Shown: positions 25,881 through 34,451, numbered from the stretch's first letter. The stretch: 64,000 nt of DNA from Denitratimonas tolerans (GCF_037203605.1 NZ_JBBDHC010000016.1:1-64000); one strand, 5' to 3'. Notes: generated by a model not told the origin, from the sequence alone. Numbers and translations: made by a program.

Positions 25881-26996
25881 ATGACGCCCGCCCTGCCCGG
25901 CAAGATCTTCAATACCGAGAAGACCGACTACGAGGCCCCGGAAATCATCCTGGGCACCGACCCGGGCCTGTTCGACACCATAAACAAGCATTTCCCGGCG
26001 CTGTGGAAGCTCTACAAGACCCTGAAAAGCCAGGACTGGGACGAGAACGAGTTCGACTACGCGCCCTGCAACGTGCAGTTCAAGACCTGCGACAGGGCCA
26101 CCTACGACATGATGGTGAAGACGCTGGCCTGGCAGTGGGAGGCCGACAGCGTGGCGGCGCACTCCATCGCCGCCGTGCTGGCGCCGGTGTGCACCAGCTC
26201 GGAGGCCTGGGCCGGCTGGGTGGAGATCACCCGCAACGAGATCGTGCACGCGGCCACCTACTCGGAGATCGTGCGCAACAGCTTCGACAGCCCCGACGAC
26301 ATCCTCAGCGAGATCCTCGCGGTCAAGGAGGCCATGGCGCGGCTCAAGACCGTGGGCGAAGCCTTCGACGCGGCGCTGGCGGTGAGCCTGGACTACGCCC
26401 GCGGCGCGCGCCCGAACGACCAGGCCACCTACAACGCGATCTATCTCTTCATCGTGACCCTGCTGTGCATGGAGCGCATCCAGTTCATGGCCTCCTTCGC
26501 CGTCACCTTCGGCGTATGCGAATCCACCGGCCTGTTCCAGCCCATCGGCAAGGCGATCCAGAAGATCGCCCAGGACGAGTTCGAAGTGCACGTGCAGTAC
26601 GGCAAGGAAGTGCTCAAGTCGCTCTACAAGACCCCGCGCGGCCGCCAGGCCTTCGCCGACTGCCGCGAGAAGATCGTCGCCATCGTCAACGAGGTGGTGG
26701 AAAGCGAAGTCGAATGGACCGACTACGCGTTTTCCGAAGGCCGCGAGCTGACCGGCGTCACCTGCCGGATGATGAAGGACTGGGTCTACTTCAGCGCCAC
26801 CGACGTGATCCGCTTCTTCCACCTCGAAGACGCCGCGCGCTTCCCGATCGTCACGCGGAACCCGCTCGCCTACATGGAGAACTGGCTCGACATGAGCAAG
26901 ATCCAGGCCTCCAACCAGGAGGAGGACACCGCCCAGTACAAGGTCGGCGTGATGAAGCGCGACGACGAGGACGAAGTGTTCGCCGTCGATTTCTGA
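25881..26996 (+). CDS. nrdB: Class I ribonucleotide reductase beta subunit NrdB
   Basis: A 371-residue ferritin-like radical subunit. By comparison with E. coli, the metal ligands are Asp89, Glu120 and His123 (NEIVHAATY), and Glu198 (MERIQFMASF). Tyr127 lies four residues after His123, as for the tyrosyl radical. The last ligand helix reads QDEFEVH, where the Glu-His spacing is not the usual E-x-x-H. It makes the stable radical passed to NrdA and needs oxygen. AAGGAAA lies about 10 bases before the ATG. It is co-transcribed with nrdA under the riboswitch and NrdR boxes. Confidence 0.93.
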   Translation: MTPALPGKIFNTEKTDYEAPEIILGTDPGLFDTINKHFPALWKLYKTLKSQDWDENEFDYAPCNVQFKTCDRATYDMMVKTLAWQWEADSVAAHSIAAVLAPVCTSSEAWAGWVEITRNEIVHAATYSEIVRNSFDSPDDILSEILAVKEAMARLKTVGEAFDAALAVSLDYARGARPNDQATYNAIYLFIVTLLCMERIQFMASFAVTFGVCESTGLFQPIGKAIQKIAQDEFEVHVQYGKEVLKSLYKTPRGRQAFADCREKIVAIVNEVVESEVEWTDYAFSEGRELTGVTCRMMKDWVYFSATDVIRFFHLEDAARFPIVTRNPLAYMENWLDMSKIQASNQEEDTAQYKVGVMKRDDEDEVFAVDF

Positions 26997-27090
26997 CGTC
27001 GCCCGCCGCCCGTTCCACTTTCCCGAAATTTTCGAGCCTCCGGCCGGCACCGCCGCGCGCGCCGGCCGTCCACCCAACGAGGTGCCATCC

Positions 27091-27315
27091 GTGAACGTTA
27101 CCGTCTATTCCAAGCCCGACTGCCCGCAGTGCGAGTCCACCCGCCGCGACCTGGAGATCCTCGGCATCGAGTACGCCCTGGTGGACCTGATGCAGGACCG
27201 CGCCGCGCTCGCGCGCCTGGTCGGCCTGGGCTATCGCAGCGCTCCGGTGGTGGAGTCCGACCGCGGCAGCTGGAGCGGCTACGACCGCGAGCGGATCAAG
27301 GCGCTGCTGGCCTGA
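27091..27315 (+). CDS. nrdH: NrdH-type glutaredoxin-like protein
   Basis: A 74-residue thioredoxin-fold redoxin with CPQC (Cys11, Cys14), the family cis-proline in SAPVV, and the C-terminal WSGYDRERIKALL. It resembles NrdH and other short glutaredoxins that give electrons to class I ribonucleotide reductase, and its position right after nrdAB supports that role. Two GTG starts are possible, 27082 and 27091; the second is better spaced from AACGAGG and begins at the first beta-strand (MNVTVYSKPDC). The gap from nrdB is about 95 bp without a clear terminator. Confidence 0.85.
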   Translation: MNVTVYSKPDCPQCESTRRDLEILGIEYALVDLMQDRAALARLVGLGYRSAPVVESDRGSWSGYDRERIKALLA

Positions 27316-27377
27316 GCGCAGCCGGCGGCGCGCCGCAGCGCGGGACCGGAAAGGTGCGGGCCGCGTGATCCTGTGGC

Positions 27378-28307
27378 TCAGCGCCCCCGCAGCGCGCCGA
27401 ACAGGTCGCTCTCCACCCGCCGCCAGGCCGGCGTGACCAGATGCTGGCCGACGGCCGGCAGGGCCGACCGCTCCACCTTCACCGGCGCCGCGCCTTCACC
27501 CGCGTCTTCATCCTCCTCCCAGGCGCCGAGCCAGCGGTAGGTGCGCCACAGCACGCGCGCGCTGTCGGCACCGACCTGGCGCACGCGGCCTTCGCCGGCG
27601 ATGCGGGCCTCGCTGTCCGCATCCTGTTCCAGGTAGAGCCGGTCGCCCACCGCCAGGCCCTCGCCGCGACCTTGGTCGACCTCCAGATCGAGGTAGGCGT
27701 AGCCGTCGGCGTCCAGGGTCACCCCGTCCGCCGGCGCGGAGACGAAGGTGATCGCGGCGCGCACCGCGGCGCTGGTGTCCACGCCGCAGCGCAGCGGCGC
27801 GTCACGGCGGGTGGTGAAGGCGGTGCCCCGGGCGGGCAGCGCCATCTCGTCGTCCGGCGCGAAGCGGCTCAGGTGCATCGTGGCGACCGATTCGTCCGCG
27901 CCCACCTGGCTCAGCTCCGCGTACCAGCCCTCGTTCGGCGGCAGGCCGTACAGGGCCATGCCCTCGATCAGGCCGTCGTCCGATCCGCGGTCCAGCCGCA
28001 GTCGCACCTGCGCCGAGTGGTGGCTCCACTGCAGCGGCGCGTCCGCATCGAGGTGTGCAACAACGCGGGTTTCAATGGCTTCCGTGCGCAGCATGTCGCG
28101 CAGCGACTTCGGCACGGCGGGGTGCAGGGGATCGTCCAGCGTGTAGCCGGGAGAATACGAACTCATCGCTGCCAGCGTGGAATCTTCGCCGGACGCTCGC
28201 CAGAACGTGGGCGCGAACTCCAGCGCGCCGTCCCCACTCCAGCGCTGTGCCTGATCCAGAAGCCGCGCCTGATCGAGCAGGAGCGCGTTCCTTCGAAGCC
28301 ACGTCAT
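27378..28307 (-). CDS. Unknown protein, probably 5'-frameshifted exported protein
   Basis: 309 residues when read from the ATG at 28307. No family was recognised. The sequence is acidic, rich in beta-type segments, and carries GEGLAVGDRLYLEQDADS near residue 235. Read this way it has no export signal. A different frame just upstream (28467-28291) encodes a good signal peptide and a helix that would join this frame if one base in the AAGGAAC run at about 28287-28293 were removed. The combined protein would be about 362 residues. It converges on nrdH. Either the gene is broken, or a base error is present, or it starts internally. Confidence 0.55.
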   Translation of the reverse strand: MTWLRRNALLLDQARLLDQAQRWSGDGALEFAPTFWRASGEDSTLAAMSSYSPGYTLDDPLHPAVPKSLRDMLRTEAIETRVVAHLDADAPLQWSHHSAQVRLRLDRGSDDGLIEGMALYGLPPNEGWYAELSQVGADESVATMHLSRFAPDDEMALPARGTAFTTRRDAPLRCGVDTSAAVRAAITFVSAPADGVTLDADGYAYLDLEVDQGRGEGLAVGDRLYLEQDADSEARIAGEGRVRQVGADSARVLWRTYRWLGAWEEDEDAGEGAAPVKVERSALPAVGQHLVTPAWRRVESDLFGALRGR

Positions 28308-28467
28308 GCAGCTCGCGCATGACGCGACGGGCGATGTCCTCGTCGCTCGTTGCGACGGGCGTCGCGTCGGCCGTCGCCGCGTCGAGCGCCGGCAGGGGCG
28401 GTGTGGCGGTGCCGGCCAAACCGGATGCGACGATCAGAAACAGGGATTCGATCAATCTCGTGCGCAT
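28291..28467 (-). pseudogene. Signal-peptide fragment, probable 5' end of the 27378-28307 gene
   Basis: Codes MRTRLIESLFLIVASGLAGT, a typical signal sequence, then a linker and DEDIARRVMRELHDVASK. Past this point the frame turns into arginine- and serine-rich text without protein character, while the adjacent frame continues as NALLLDQARLLDQAQRW. The two halves read smoothly together if a single base is dropped, so a frameshift is likely. Confidence 0.45.
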
Positions 28468-28767
28468 GGCGGCGGCTCCGTGAGTAGCGATGGATCAAGC
28501 ATGGGCGCAGCCTTCGCGACGGTCGCCGGTGCATCCAGCCTGCGTTGGGACGCGCCTTGCTACCCTTGCCCGATTCTCGCCAAACGCCTGCGGTGCCTGC
28601 CGCAGCACCACGCGTTTCCTGATCCGCCTGGGCTTCATCCGGTTTTTTCCCCGCCGCCTGCAGGACGCAGGTGTGCGCAGGCCGATCGCGGCCGAAGCCC
28701 AGGCGGATCGGGCAATCGCATCCGCCGCCGCGCGCCGCCGCACATCCGATCACGACTGGTTTTTCCA
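28468..28767. other. Intergenic region upstream of the MFS gene
   Basis: About 300 bases between divergent genes. No coding sequence, repeat or strong promoter was recognised. It presumably contains the promoters of both neighbours. Confidence 0.3.
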
Positions 28768-29991
28768 ATGCTTTCCACCGTCCGCTGCGCCATCCCCCTC
28801 CTGCTGAGCACCATTTTCCTGCTGATGGGGGTGGGCCTGCTGCACACCCTGGTGGCGCTGCGCGGCGAGGCGCTCGGGTTTTCCGTGGCGATGATCGGCA
28901 CGCTCAGCGCGGCCTACTACGCCGGCTTCCTGATCGGCACCTACACGGTGCCGCGCATGGTGCACCGGATCGGCCAGATTCGCGCCTTCGCGTTCTGCAC
29001 CACCCTGCTCGTGGTCAGCGTGCTGGTGCAGGCCATCGGGCCGATCTACGGGCTGTGGCTGGCGATGCGCGTGCTGCAGGGGCTCCTGCTGGTCGGGCTC
29101 TACGTCATCATCGAGAGCTGGCTGAACGCGGCGGCCGAACCCAGGCACCGCAGCACGCTGTTCTCCATCTACATGATGCTCAACCTCGGTGCCGGCGCGC
29201 TGGCGCAGCAGTTCCTGCGCCTGCCCGGCGAGGGCTTCGTGCTGTTCAGCGTGGTGGCGATCCTGTTTGCGACCGCGAGCCTGCCGGTGATCGACATGCG
29301 CCAGCAGCAGCCGCGGCTGCACGCGATGCCCAAGGTGCAGCTCGCCCGCTTTTTCAGGCTGGTGCCCACCGCCATCGTCAGCGCCTGCGTCGCGGGACTT
29401 CTGCTTGGCGCGCTCTGGGGCCTGCTGCCGGTTTACGCGGCCGCGCAGGGGATGGATGCCGGCGCGGTCGGCACCTACGTCAGCGCGGCGGTCATCGGCG
29501 GCATGGCGCTGCAGTTGCCGCTGGGGCGTCTCGCCGACCGCATCGATCGGCGTCTGGCCCTGGCCGCCATCAGCGCCGCTGCCGCCATGATCGCGCTGGC
29601 GCAGCTGCTGCTGCCGGTGGGCGGGTCAACCGCCGCGCTTGTGCTGATCTTCGCCTTCGGCGGCATGGGCTTTGCGCTCTACCCGATCGCGATGGCGCAT
29701 CTGGTGGACTACCTGGATCGCGACGAGCTGATGTCCGCCTCCAGCACGGTACTGCTGGTCAACGGCGTGGGCTCGGCGCTCGGGCCGCTGATCGCGGGCA
29801 ACCTGATGAATCGCGGCGAACCCCGGCTGCTGTTCGCCTGGTTCTTTGCATTGAGCGCGCTGCTGGCGGCGTATGCGCTGTACCGCTTCATGCGCCGCAG
29901 GCGCGACGTCTCGGCGCAGGATCACTTCGTGCCGCTGGTGAACATCACCGCCGAATCGCTGGATCGACGCGCGCCCGATCGCGAGCGCTAG
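28768..29991 (+). CDS. Major facilitator superfamily transporter
   Basis: A 407-residue protein with 12 predicted membrane helices. The GTLSAAYYAGFLIGTYTVPRMVHRIG loop after helix 2 and PLGRLADRIDRR after helix 8 are MFS signature loops. Overall it resembles the YcaD-like group of presumed metabolite or drug carriers; the substrate is unknown. The C-terminal tail is basic and cytoplasmic. The start is set where the first hydrophobic helix begins; no strong ribosome site is visible. Its last 47 bases overlap the convergent VanX-like gene. Confidence 0.85.
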   Translation: MLSTVRCAIPLLLSTIFLLMGVGLLHTLVALRGEALGFSVAMIGTLSAAYYAGFLIGTYTVPRMVHRIGQIRAFAFCTTLLVVSVLVQAIGPIYGLWLAMRVLQGLLLVGLYVIIESWLNAAAEPRHRSTLFSIYMMLNLGAGALAQQFLRLPGEGFVLFSVVAILFATASLPVIDMRQQQPRLHAMPKVQLARFFRLVPTAIVSACVAGLLLGALWGLLPVYAAAQGMDAGAVGTYVSAAVIGGMALQLPLGRLADRIDRRLALAAISAAAAMIALAQLLLPVGGSTAALVLIFAFGGMGFALYPIAMAHLVDYLDRDELMSASSTVLLVNGVGSALGPLIAGNLMNRGEPRLLFAWFFALSALLAAYALYRFMRRRRDVSAQDHFVPLVNITAESLDRRAPDRER

Positions 29992-30742
29992 GAGCCGGCA
30001 GGCCGGCGGAAGTCACGGGCACGTCGTAATAGATGCCTGGCGTGGGCTCGGGCTGCAGGCGGAAGTGCCACCATTCCTCGGGAAGATTGACGAAGCCCTC
30101 CGCCGCCATCGCCGCGCGCAGCGCGTGGCGATTGGCGCGCTGCGCCGCATCGACCTCGTCCGAATCGGTGTGCGCGCGGCTGCCGAAGAAGTCGAACGGC
30201 GTGCCCATGTCGAGCGGCGCGCAGGCCGCGTCATCCGCATCGCAGGCGAGCAGGGTCAGGTCGACGGTGGCACCGCGGCTGTGGCCCGATTGCGGTGCGA
30301 TGTAAGTTCCGCGCAGCAGCGATTTCTCCAGCGTCGGGTAGTAGACGGCCCGGGTGCGCGGGTCGTCGGCCTCATCCAGCCAGCGCATGAAGTGCGCCAC
30401 GGCCCGCACCGGGCGGTAGCAGTCGAAGAGGTGCAGGCGGCGGTTTTCGCGCCGCAGCGCCATCTCCACCCGCGCCAGCGCCGTGGCCGCCTCGTGCCTG
30501 AGCCAGCAGGCCGGTGCCTCGTAGCCGTCCACCGGCGCGCCGATGAAGTTGTCGCGGCCGGCATAGCGGATGTCCTGCGAGATGTCCGGTACCCGCATGC
30601 GCAGGTCGACCATGCCGGCCGCCTCCATGGTGCGCGCGCCCGACACGTGCGGTGCCTCCGCGGCACGCGCCGCCATCGTGCTCAGGGCCAGCACCAGCAG
30701 CGCGGCGCGAAGGAACGGGCGGCGAATGAGCGGTGCAGGCAT
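29945..30742 (-). CDS. ddpX: D-alanyl-D-alanine dipeptidase (VanX/DdpX family)
   Basis: A 265-residue exported zinc dipeptidase. It has an N-terminal signal (MPAPLIRRPFLRAALLVLAL), then VPDISQDIRYAGRDNFIG, the metal site SGHSRGATVDL and the EWWHF catalytic/metal motif. The family splits D-Ala-D-Ala. With no van ligases nearby and a signal peptide present, a role in periplasmic recycling of cell-wall dipeptide is more likely than vancomycin resistance. Its 3' end overlaps the convergent MFS gene by 47 bp, an uncommon arrangement that could give antisense interaction of the two mRNAs. Confidence 0.88.
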   Translation of the reverse strand: MPAPLIRRPFLRAALLVLALSTMAARAAEAPHVSGARTMEAAGMVDLRMRVPDISQDIRYAGRDNFIGAPVDGYEAPACWLRHEAATALARVEMALRRENRRLHLFDCYRPVRAVAHFMRWLDEADDPRTRAVYYPTLEKSLLRGTYIAPQSGHSRGATVDLTLLACDADDAACAPLDMGTPFDFFGSRAHTDSDEVDAAQRANRHALRAAMAAEGFVNLPEEWWHFRLQPEPTPGIYYDVPVTSAGLPAPSARDRARVDPAIRR

Positions 30743-30837
30743 GGCGGCTCCAGTGCAAGGGGGCGGCGAGACACGCCGGATTGTAGGCATTCCCGCGCCG
30801 CCGGGGAGGTTGAACCTTTCGCCTTTTTCCATGCTCC

Positions 30838-31977
30838 ATGTCCGGCCTCGAGCCCAACACGCGACCCATGACCGGCTACCCGTTCGATCCCTATGCCTTC
30901 CAGCGCACCTGCCTGTGGCGCAATCGGATGGCGCGCTGGCGGCAGGCACCGGGCGAAACCGCGTTTCATGCGGCGATCTGGCTGGCACTGACTTTCATGC
31001 TGGGCGCAGCGGCGGTGTCGCTTGCCGCGCGGCGCGATCTGGCCGACGGCCTGCTCGCCCTGACGCGGCCCGCCCCCTGGGCCTGGCTGGTGGCGTGGGG
31101 CGGCCTCATCGCGATGCGGGTGCGCGAGCGCGAGCGCGAGCGGGAGCGCCGCGATGCCGCCGACTGGCTGGCCGTGCAGCCGGTGGCCGCGCGCGTGCGG
31201 GCGCGCGAACGCATGCGCGTGGTGTTCGCCGGTGTGTGGCCGCACGCGCTGGCAGGCGCGCTGTTGTTCGGCTTCCTGCGCCTGCCGCGGGAGGCGTGGG
31301 GCTGGCTGGCCCTGATGCTGGTGGCTGCGTCCGCCGCAGGCGCGGCCTGGGCGCGCTGGCGTCGGCCGTCCGCGGATCGCGCCGTCCACACCGGAGCCGC
31401 CAGCGCGACCGGATCGGCGCACCATTTCGCCGGCCGCGGATGCCTGTGGCGCTGGCAGGCGCGCGAGGCGCTGGCCGGCATCGGCCCGCGCGCGCTGCGC
31501 CATGGACTCTGGATGCTGCTGCTGATACCGGTCGGTGCGAGTGCGCTGGGAGCGGCGCTGGCCCTGGCGAGCGGCCTGCTGCTGGCGGCGTACCTGACGG
31601 CGTGGCGGCGTGGCCTCGCGGTGTTGCTCGAGGCCGAACGCTGGCTGGGTGCGCAGCCGGCGCGGGCGCGGTTCTGGCTGTCCGGACTGATCGTGCCGCT
31701 GGCGCTGGCTTTGCTCGGTGCCGGCGTTGCCGGATTTGCGCTGGCCGCGCTGGGTGCCGTGCGCACTGCGCCGTGGATCGGCGCCGCCCTGTTCGCGGTG
31801 GCGATCCTGCACGGACTGTGCGCGCTGGCATTGCGCCGCACGCCCGGGCGCATTGCGCTCGATCTCACCCTGCGCCTGACCGTGCTCGGCGCGACCTGGC
31901 AGGCGTTTGCGCCCCTGCTGGCACCGCTGTGGCTGGCGATGTGCCTGCGGCTTTTGCATCGGGGAACGCGCGCATGA
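30838..31977 (+). CDS. Multi-helix membrane protein, likely ABC permease partner
   Basis: A 379-residue protein with several hydrophobic stretches and large cytoplasmic basic loops. No named family was recognised. It is translationally coupled (ATGA overlap) to an ABC ATPase, so it is probably the membrane part of an ABC system. Near residue 97 it carries an unusual run of alternating Arg and Glu (RERERERERR), encoded by repeats of GAGCGC, in a presumed cytoplasmic loop. The protein is alanine- and leucine-rich. The first of two ATGs (30838, 30868) is used; neither has a good ribosome site. Confidence 0.6.
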   Translation: MSGLEPNTRPMTGYPFDPYAFQRTCLWRNRMARWRQAPGETAFHAAIWLALTFMLGAAAVSLAARRDLADGLLALTRPAPWAWLVAWGGLIAMRVRERERERERRDAADWLAVQPVAARVRARERMRVVFAGVWPHALAGALLFGFLRLPREAWGWLALMLVAASAAGAAWARWRRPSADRAVHTGAASATGSAHHFAGRGCLWRWQAREALAGIGPRALRHGLWMLLLIPVGASALGAALALASGLLLAAYLTAWRRGLAVLLEAERWLGAQPARARFWLSGLIVPLALALLGAGVAGFALAALGAVRTAPWIGAALFAVAILHGLCALALRRTPGRIALDLTLRLTVLGATWQAFAPLLAPLWLAMCLRLLHRGTRA

Positions 31978-32699
31978 GCACGCGTCTGCTGCTGCGCGAT
32001 CTCCATCTTTCCCATGGCGCAGACGAGGTGCTGGGCGGCGTCGACCTTTGCCTTGCCGGCGGCGAGCTGGTGGGCCTGATCGGCCCCAACGGCTCGGGCA
32101 AGAGCAGCCTCATGCGCGCCTGCGCGGGGCTGCTGCCGTGCACCGGAAAGATCCGCATCGACGGCATCGACCCGCGTGAACATCCCGTCGCCGCGCGCGC
32201 CCGGCTGGGCCACGCGCCCGATCCGGCCACGTTGCCCGGCGCGCTGCGCGGTCGCCAGTGCCTCGAACTGGTCGCCGGCGTGCGCCAGCTCGGTGCCGAC
32301 GCCATCGCAGAGGCCGTGGCTCTGGCCGGTGCACTCGGACTGTCGCCATGGCTGGAGCGCGAGGTGGCCGAGTATTCGCTCGGCACGCGCCAGAAGCTTG
32401 CGGTGGTGCTGGCGTTGCTCGGCACGCCGCTGCTGCTGCTGCTCGATGAAGTGCTGAACGGGCTGGATCCGCTCGCCGCATTCCAGCTCAAGGCGATCCT
32501 GCGCGAACGCGTCGATGCCGGTGCGACGGTGCTGCTCGCCACCCACGGCCTGGATGTGGCCGAGCGCATCCTCGACCGCGCCGTGCTGCTGCTCGACGGG
32601 CGCATCGCGGCCGACTGGAATCGCGCCGAGCTCGATCGCCTGCGCGCGTCGGAAGGCGGGCTGGAAGCGGCCGTGGTGGCGCGGCTGCGCGCGCGGTGA
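31974..32699 (+). CDS. ABC transporter ATP-binding protein
   Basis: A 241-residue ABC ATPase. Walker A GPNGSGKSS is near residue 39, a degenerate signature YSLGTRQKLAVV is near residue 135, Walker B LLLLLDEVLNGLDP follows, and the H-loop is in LATHGLDV. It resembles CcmA/NatA-type ATPases of two-component exporters. The start overlaps the membrane-protein stop as ATGA, so the two are co-translated. Substrate unknown. No periplasmic binding protein is present, which favours export. Confidence 0.88.
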   Translation: MSTRLLLRDLHLSHGADEVLGGVDLCLAGGELVGLIGPNGSGKSSLMRACAGLLPCTGKIRIDGIDPREHPVAARARLGHAPDPATLPGALRGRQCLELVAGVRQLGADAIAEAVALAGALGLSPWLEREVAEYSLGTRQKLAVVLALLGTPLLLLLDEVLNGLDPLAAFQLKAILRERVDAGATVLLATHGLDVAERILDRAVLLLDGRIAADWNRAELDRLRASEGGLEAAVVARLRAR

Positions 32700-32714
32700 C
32701 GCCTGAGGCGGCGC

Positions 32715-33026
32715 TCAACGCGCGGCGTCGTGCCGGCTGCCGCCGCGACAGGCCGGTGACGCCGGTGCCTCGCCCAGCGCCTCCCATTCGGCCGGGGTGT
32801 AGGTGTGCAGGGCGAGCGCGTGGAGGTCGCGCATCAGGTCGCCGAGCGCGGCGTACACCGCCTGATGGCGGCGGAGCAGCGGCAGGCCCTCGAAGCGCGC
32901 GCTGGCGATGATGGCTTTGTAGTGGGTCTGGGTGCCGCGCGCGTGCAGGTGGCTTTCATCATGCACTTCCAGGTGTGCGGGTTCCAGCGTGAGGGCGGAT
33001 TGGTGGATGCGTTCGCGCAGGTCCAT
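32715..33026 (-). CDS. bolA: BolA family protein
   Basis: A 103-residue BolA-like protein: MDLRERIHQSALTLEP at the start, EVHDESHLHARGTQTHYKAIIAS with the conserved His, FEGLPLLRRHQAVYAALGDLM in the middle, and an ALALHTYTPAEWE C-terminal motif. BolA proteins work with monothiol glutaredoxins in iron-sulfur handling and can affect cell shape. It is followed by about 15 disordered residues. It is 30 bp downstream of mpl on the same strand. Confidence 0.9.
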   Translation of the reverse strand: MDLRERIHQSALTLEPAHLEVHDESHLHARGTQTHYKAIIASARFEGLPLLRRHQAVYAALGDLMRDLHALALHTYTPAEWEALGEAPASPACRGGSRHDAAR

Positions 33027-33056
33027 GCGCTGTCTCCTGCTCTGCAAGGGCCTTGA

Positions 33057-34412
33057 TTATCCCAGCGTCTGCGCGAAGCGGCGCGGCGCGCCTTCGAAGC
33101 CGCCGTTGGACATGAAGACCACGGTGTCGCCCGGCTGCACCAGCGCGGCCAGGCGCGCCAGCAGCGTATCGACGTCGGCCGCGACGTGGCCTTCGCCGCG
33201 CAGCGCGTCGATCACCCGATGCGCGTCCCAGGCCAGCTCGGGGCGGGCGAGGAACAGCACCGCGTCGGCCGGTGCCAGCGAGGGCGCGAGCTGGTCGGCG
33301 TGCGCACCCAGGCGCATGGAGTTGCTGCGCGGTTCGAGCACCGCGACGAGGCGGCCATCGGGATGGCGCGCGCGCAGGCCGTCGAGCGTGGTGCGGATCG
33401 CGGTAGGATGGTGGGCAAAGTCGTCGTAGACGCGAAGATCCGGGGCCTCGGCAATGAGTTCGAGCCGCCGCTTCGCGCCGCGAAACTGTGCGAACAGCGG
33501 CAGCGCCGCCTTTGCGTCGAATCCGGCCGCCGCCGCGGCGGCGAGCGCCGCGAGTGCGTTCATCACGCTGTGGCGGCCCGCCATCCGCCAGCGAACCTGG
33601 CCCAGTGTCTGGCCGCGATGCAGCACGGTGAAGGCGGAGCCGTCAGGCGCGTCGAGGCGGGCCTGCCAGTCGGCCGGCGCATCGATGCCGAACGTCTCCA
33701 CCGGCGTCCAGCAGCCCTGCGCCAGCACCCGCGCAAGGTTGGCGTCCTCGGCGTTGACGATGAGCCGGCCGCGGCCCGGCACGGTGCGCACGAAGTGGTG
33801 GAATTGACGCTCGATCGCGGCAAGATCAGGGAAGATGTCCGCATGATCGAACTCGAGATTGTTCAGGATGGCGATCTGCGGGCGGTAGTGGACGAACTTG
33901 GAGCGCTTGTCGAAGAATGCGGTGTCGTATTCGTCCGCTTCCACCACGAAGCACGGCCCGGAACCCAGCCGCGCGGAGGCGTCGAAGTCGGCGGGAACGC
34001 CGCCGATCAAAAACCCCGGCGCGCCGCGGAGGCGATCGATCAGGAAGGCCAGCAGGGTGGAAGTGGTGGTCTTGCCGTGGGTGCCGGCGACCGCCAGCAC
34101 GGTGCGCCCCGGCAGCACGTTTTCGGCCAGCCACTGCGCGCCCGAGGTGTAGGCAAGGCCGCGATCGAGCACCGCTTCCACCGCCGGATTGCCGCGCGAC
34201 AGGGCGTTGCCGATGACCACTTCGGCCATGTCCGGGCCGATGTTTTCGGCCGCGTAGCCGCTCTTGAGCGCGATGCCCAGGGCTTCGAGCTGGGTGCTCA
34301 TCGGCGGGTAGACGTTCTGGTCCGAGCCTTCGACGGCAAGACCCTGCTCGCGCGCGAGCGCGGCGACCCCGCCCATGAAGGTGCCGCAGATGCCGAGGAT
34401 GTGCAGTGTCAT
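33057..34412 (-). CDS. mpl: Murein tripeptide ligase Mpl
   Basis: A 451-residue Mur-ligase homologue that attaches recycled L-Ala-gamma-D-Glu-meso-DAP tripeptide to UDP-MurNAc. The nucleotide fold ILGICGTFMGG is at the N-terminus, the ATP loop is GTHGKTTTSTLLA, and VEADEYDTAFFDKRSKFVHY and YDDFAHHPTAIR are Mpl hallmarks. Length fits the family. With the VanX-like dipeptidase nearby it suggests cell-wall peptide recycling. The gene lies between adk and bolA on the minus strand and starts at the ATG just before the Rossmann strand. Confidence 0.96.
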   Translation of the reverse strand: MTLHILGICGTFMGGVAALAREQGLAVEGSDQNVYPPMSTQLEALGIALKSGYAAENIGPDMAEVVIGNALSRGNPAVEAVLDRGLAYTSGAQWLAENVLPGRTVLAVAGTHGKTTTSTLLAFLIDRLRGAPGFLIGGVPADFDASARLGSGPCFVVEADEYDTAFFDKRSKFVHYRPQIAILNNLEFDHADIFPDLAAIERQFHHFVRTVPGRGRLIVNAEDANLARVLAQGCWTPVETFGIDAPADWQARLDAPDGSAFTVLHRGQTLGQVRWRMAGRHSVMNALAALAAAAAAGFDAKAALPLFAQFRGAKRRLELIAEAPDLRVYDDFAHHPTAIRTTLDGLRARHPDGRLVAVLEPRSNSMRLGAHADQLAPSLAPADAVLFLARPELAWDAHRVIDALRGEGHVAADVDTLLARLAALVQPGDTVVFMSNGGFEGAPRRFAQTLG

Positions 34413-34451
34413 CGCTTCACCGTGCACCCGCGGCGCGGGCGCGAGAAGTGT

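Noticed and set aside
29945..30742. Vancomycin-resistance gene vanX
   Set aside because: No vanA/vanH or sensor genes are present, the protein has a signal peptide and the genome type is Gram-negative, so a recycling dipeptidase is the better call.
31121..31150. GAGCGC repeats as a frameshifting contingency locus
   Set aside because: The unit is 6 bp, a multiple of three, so changes in number would not shift the frame.
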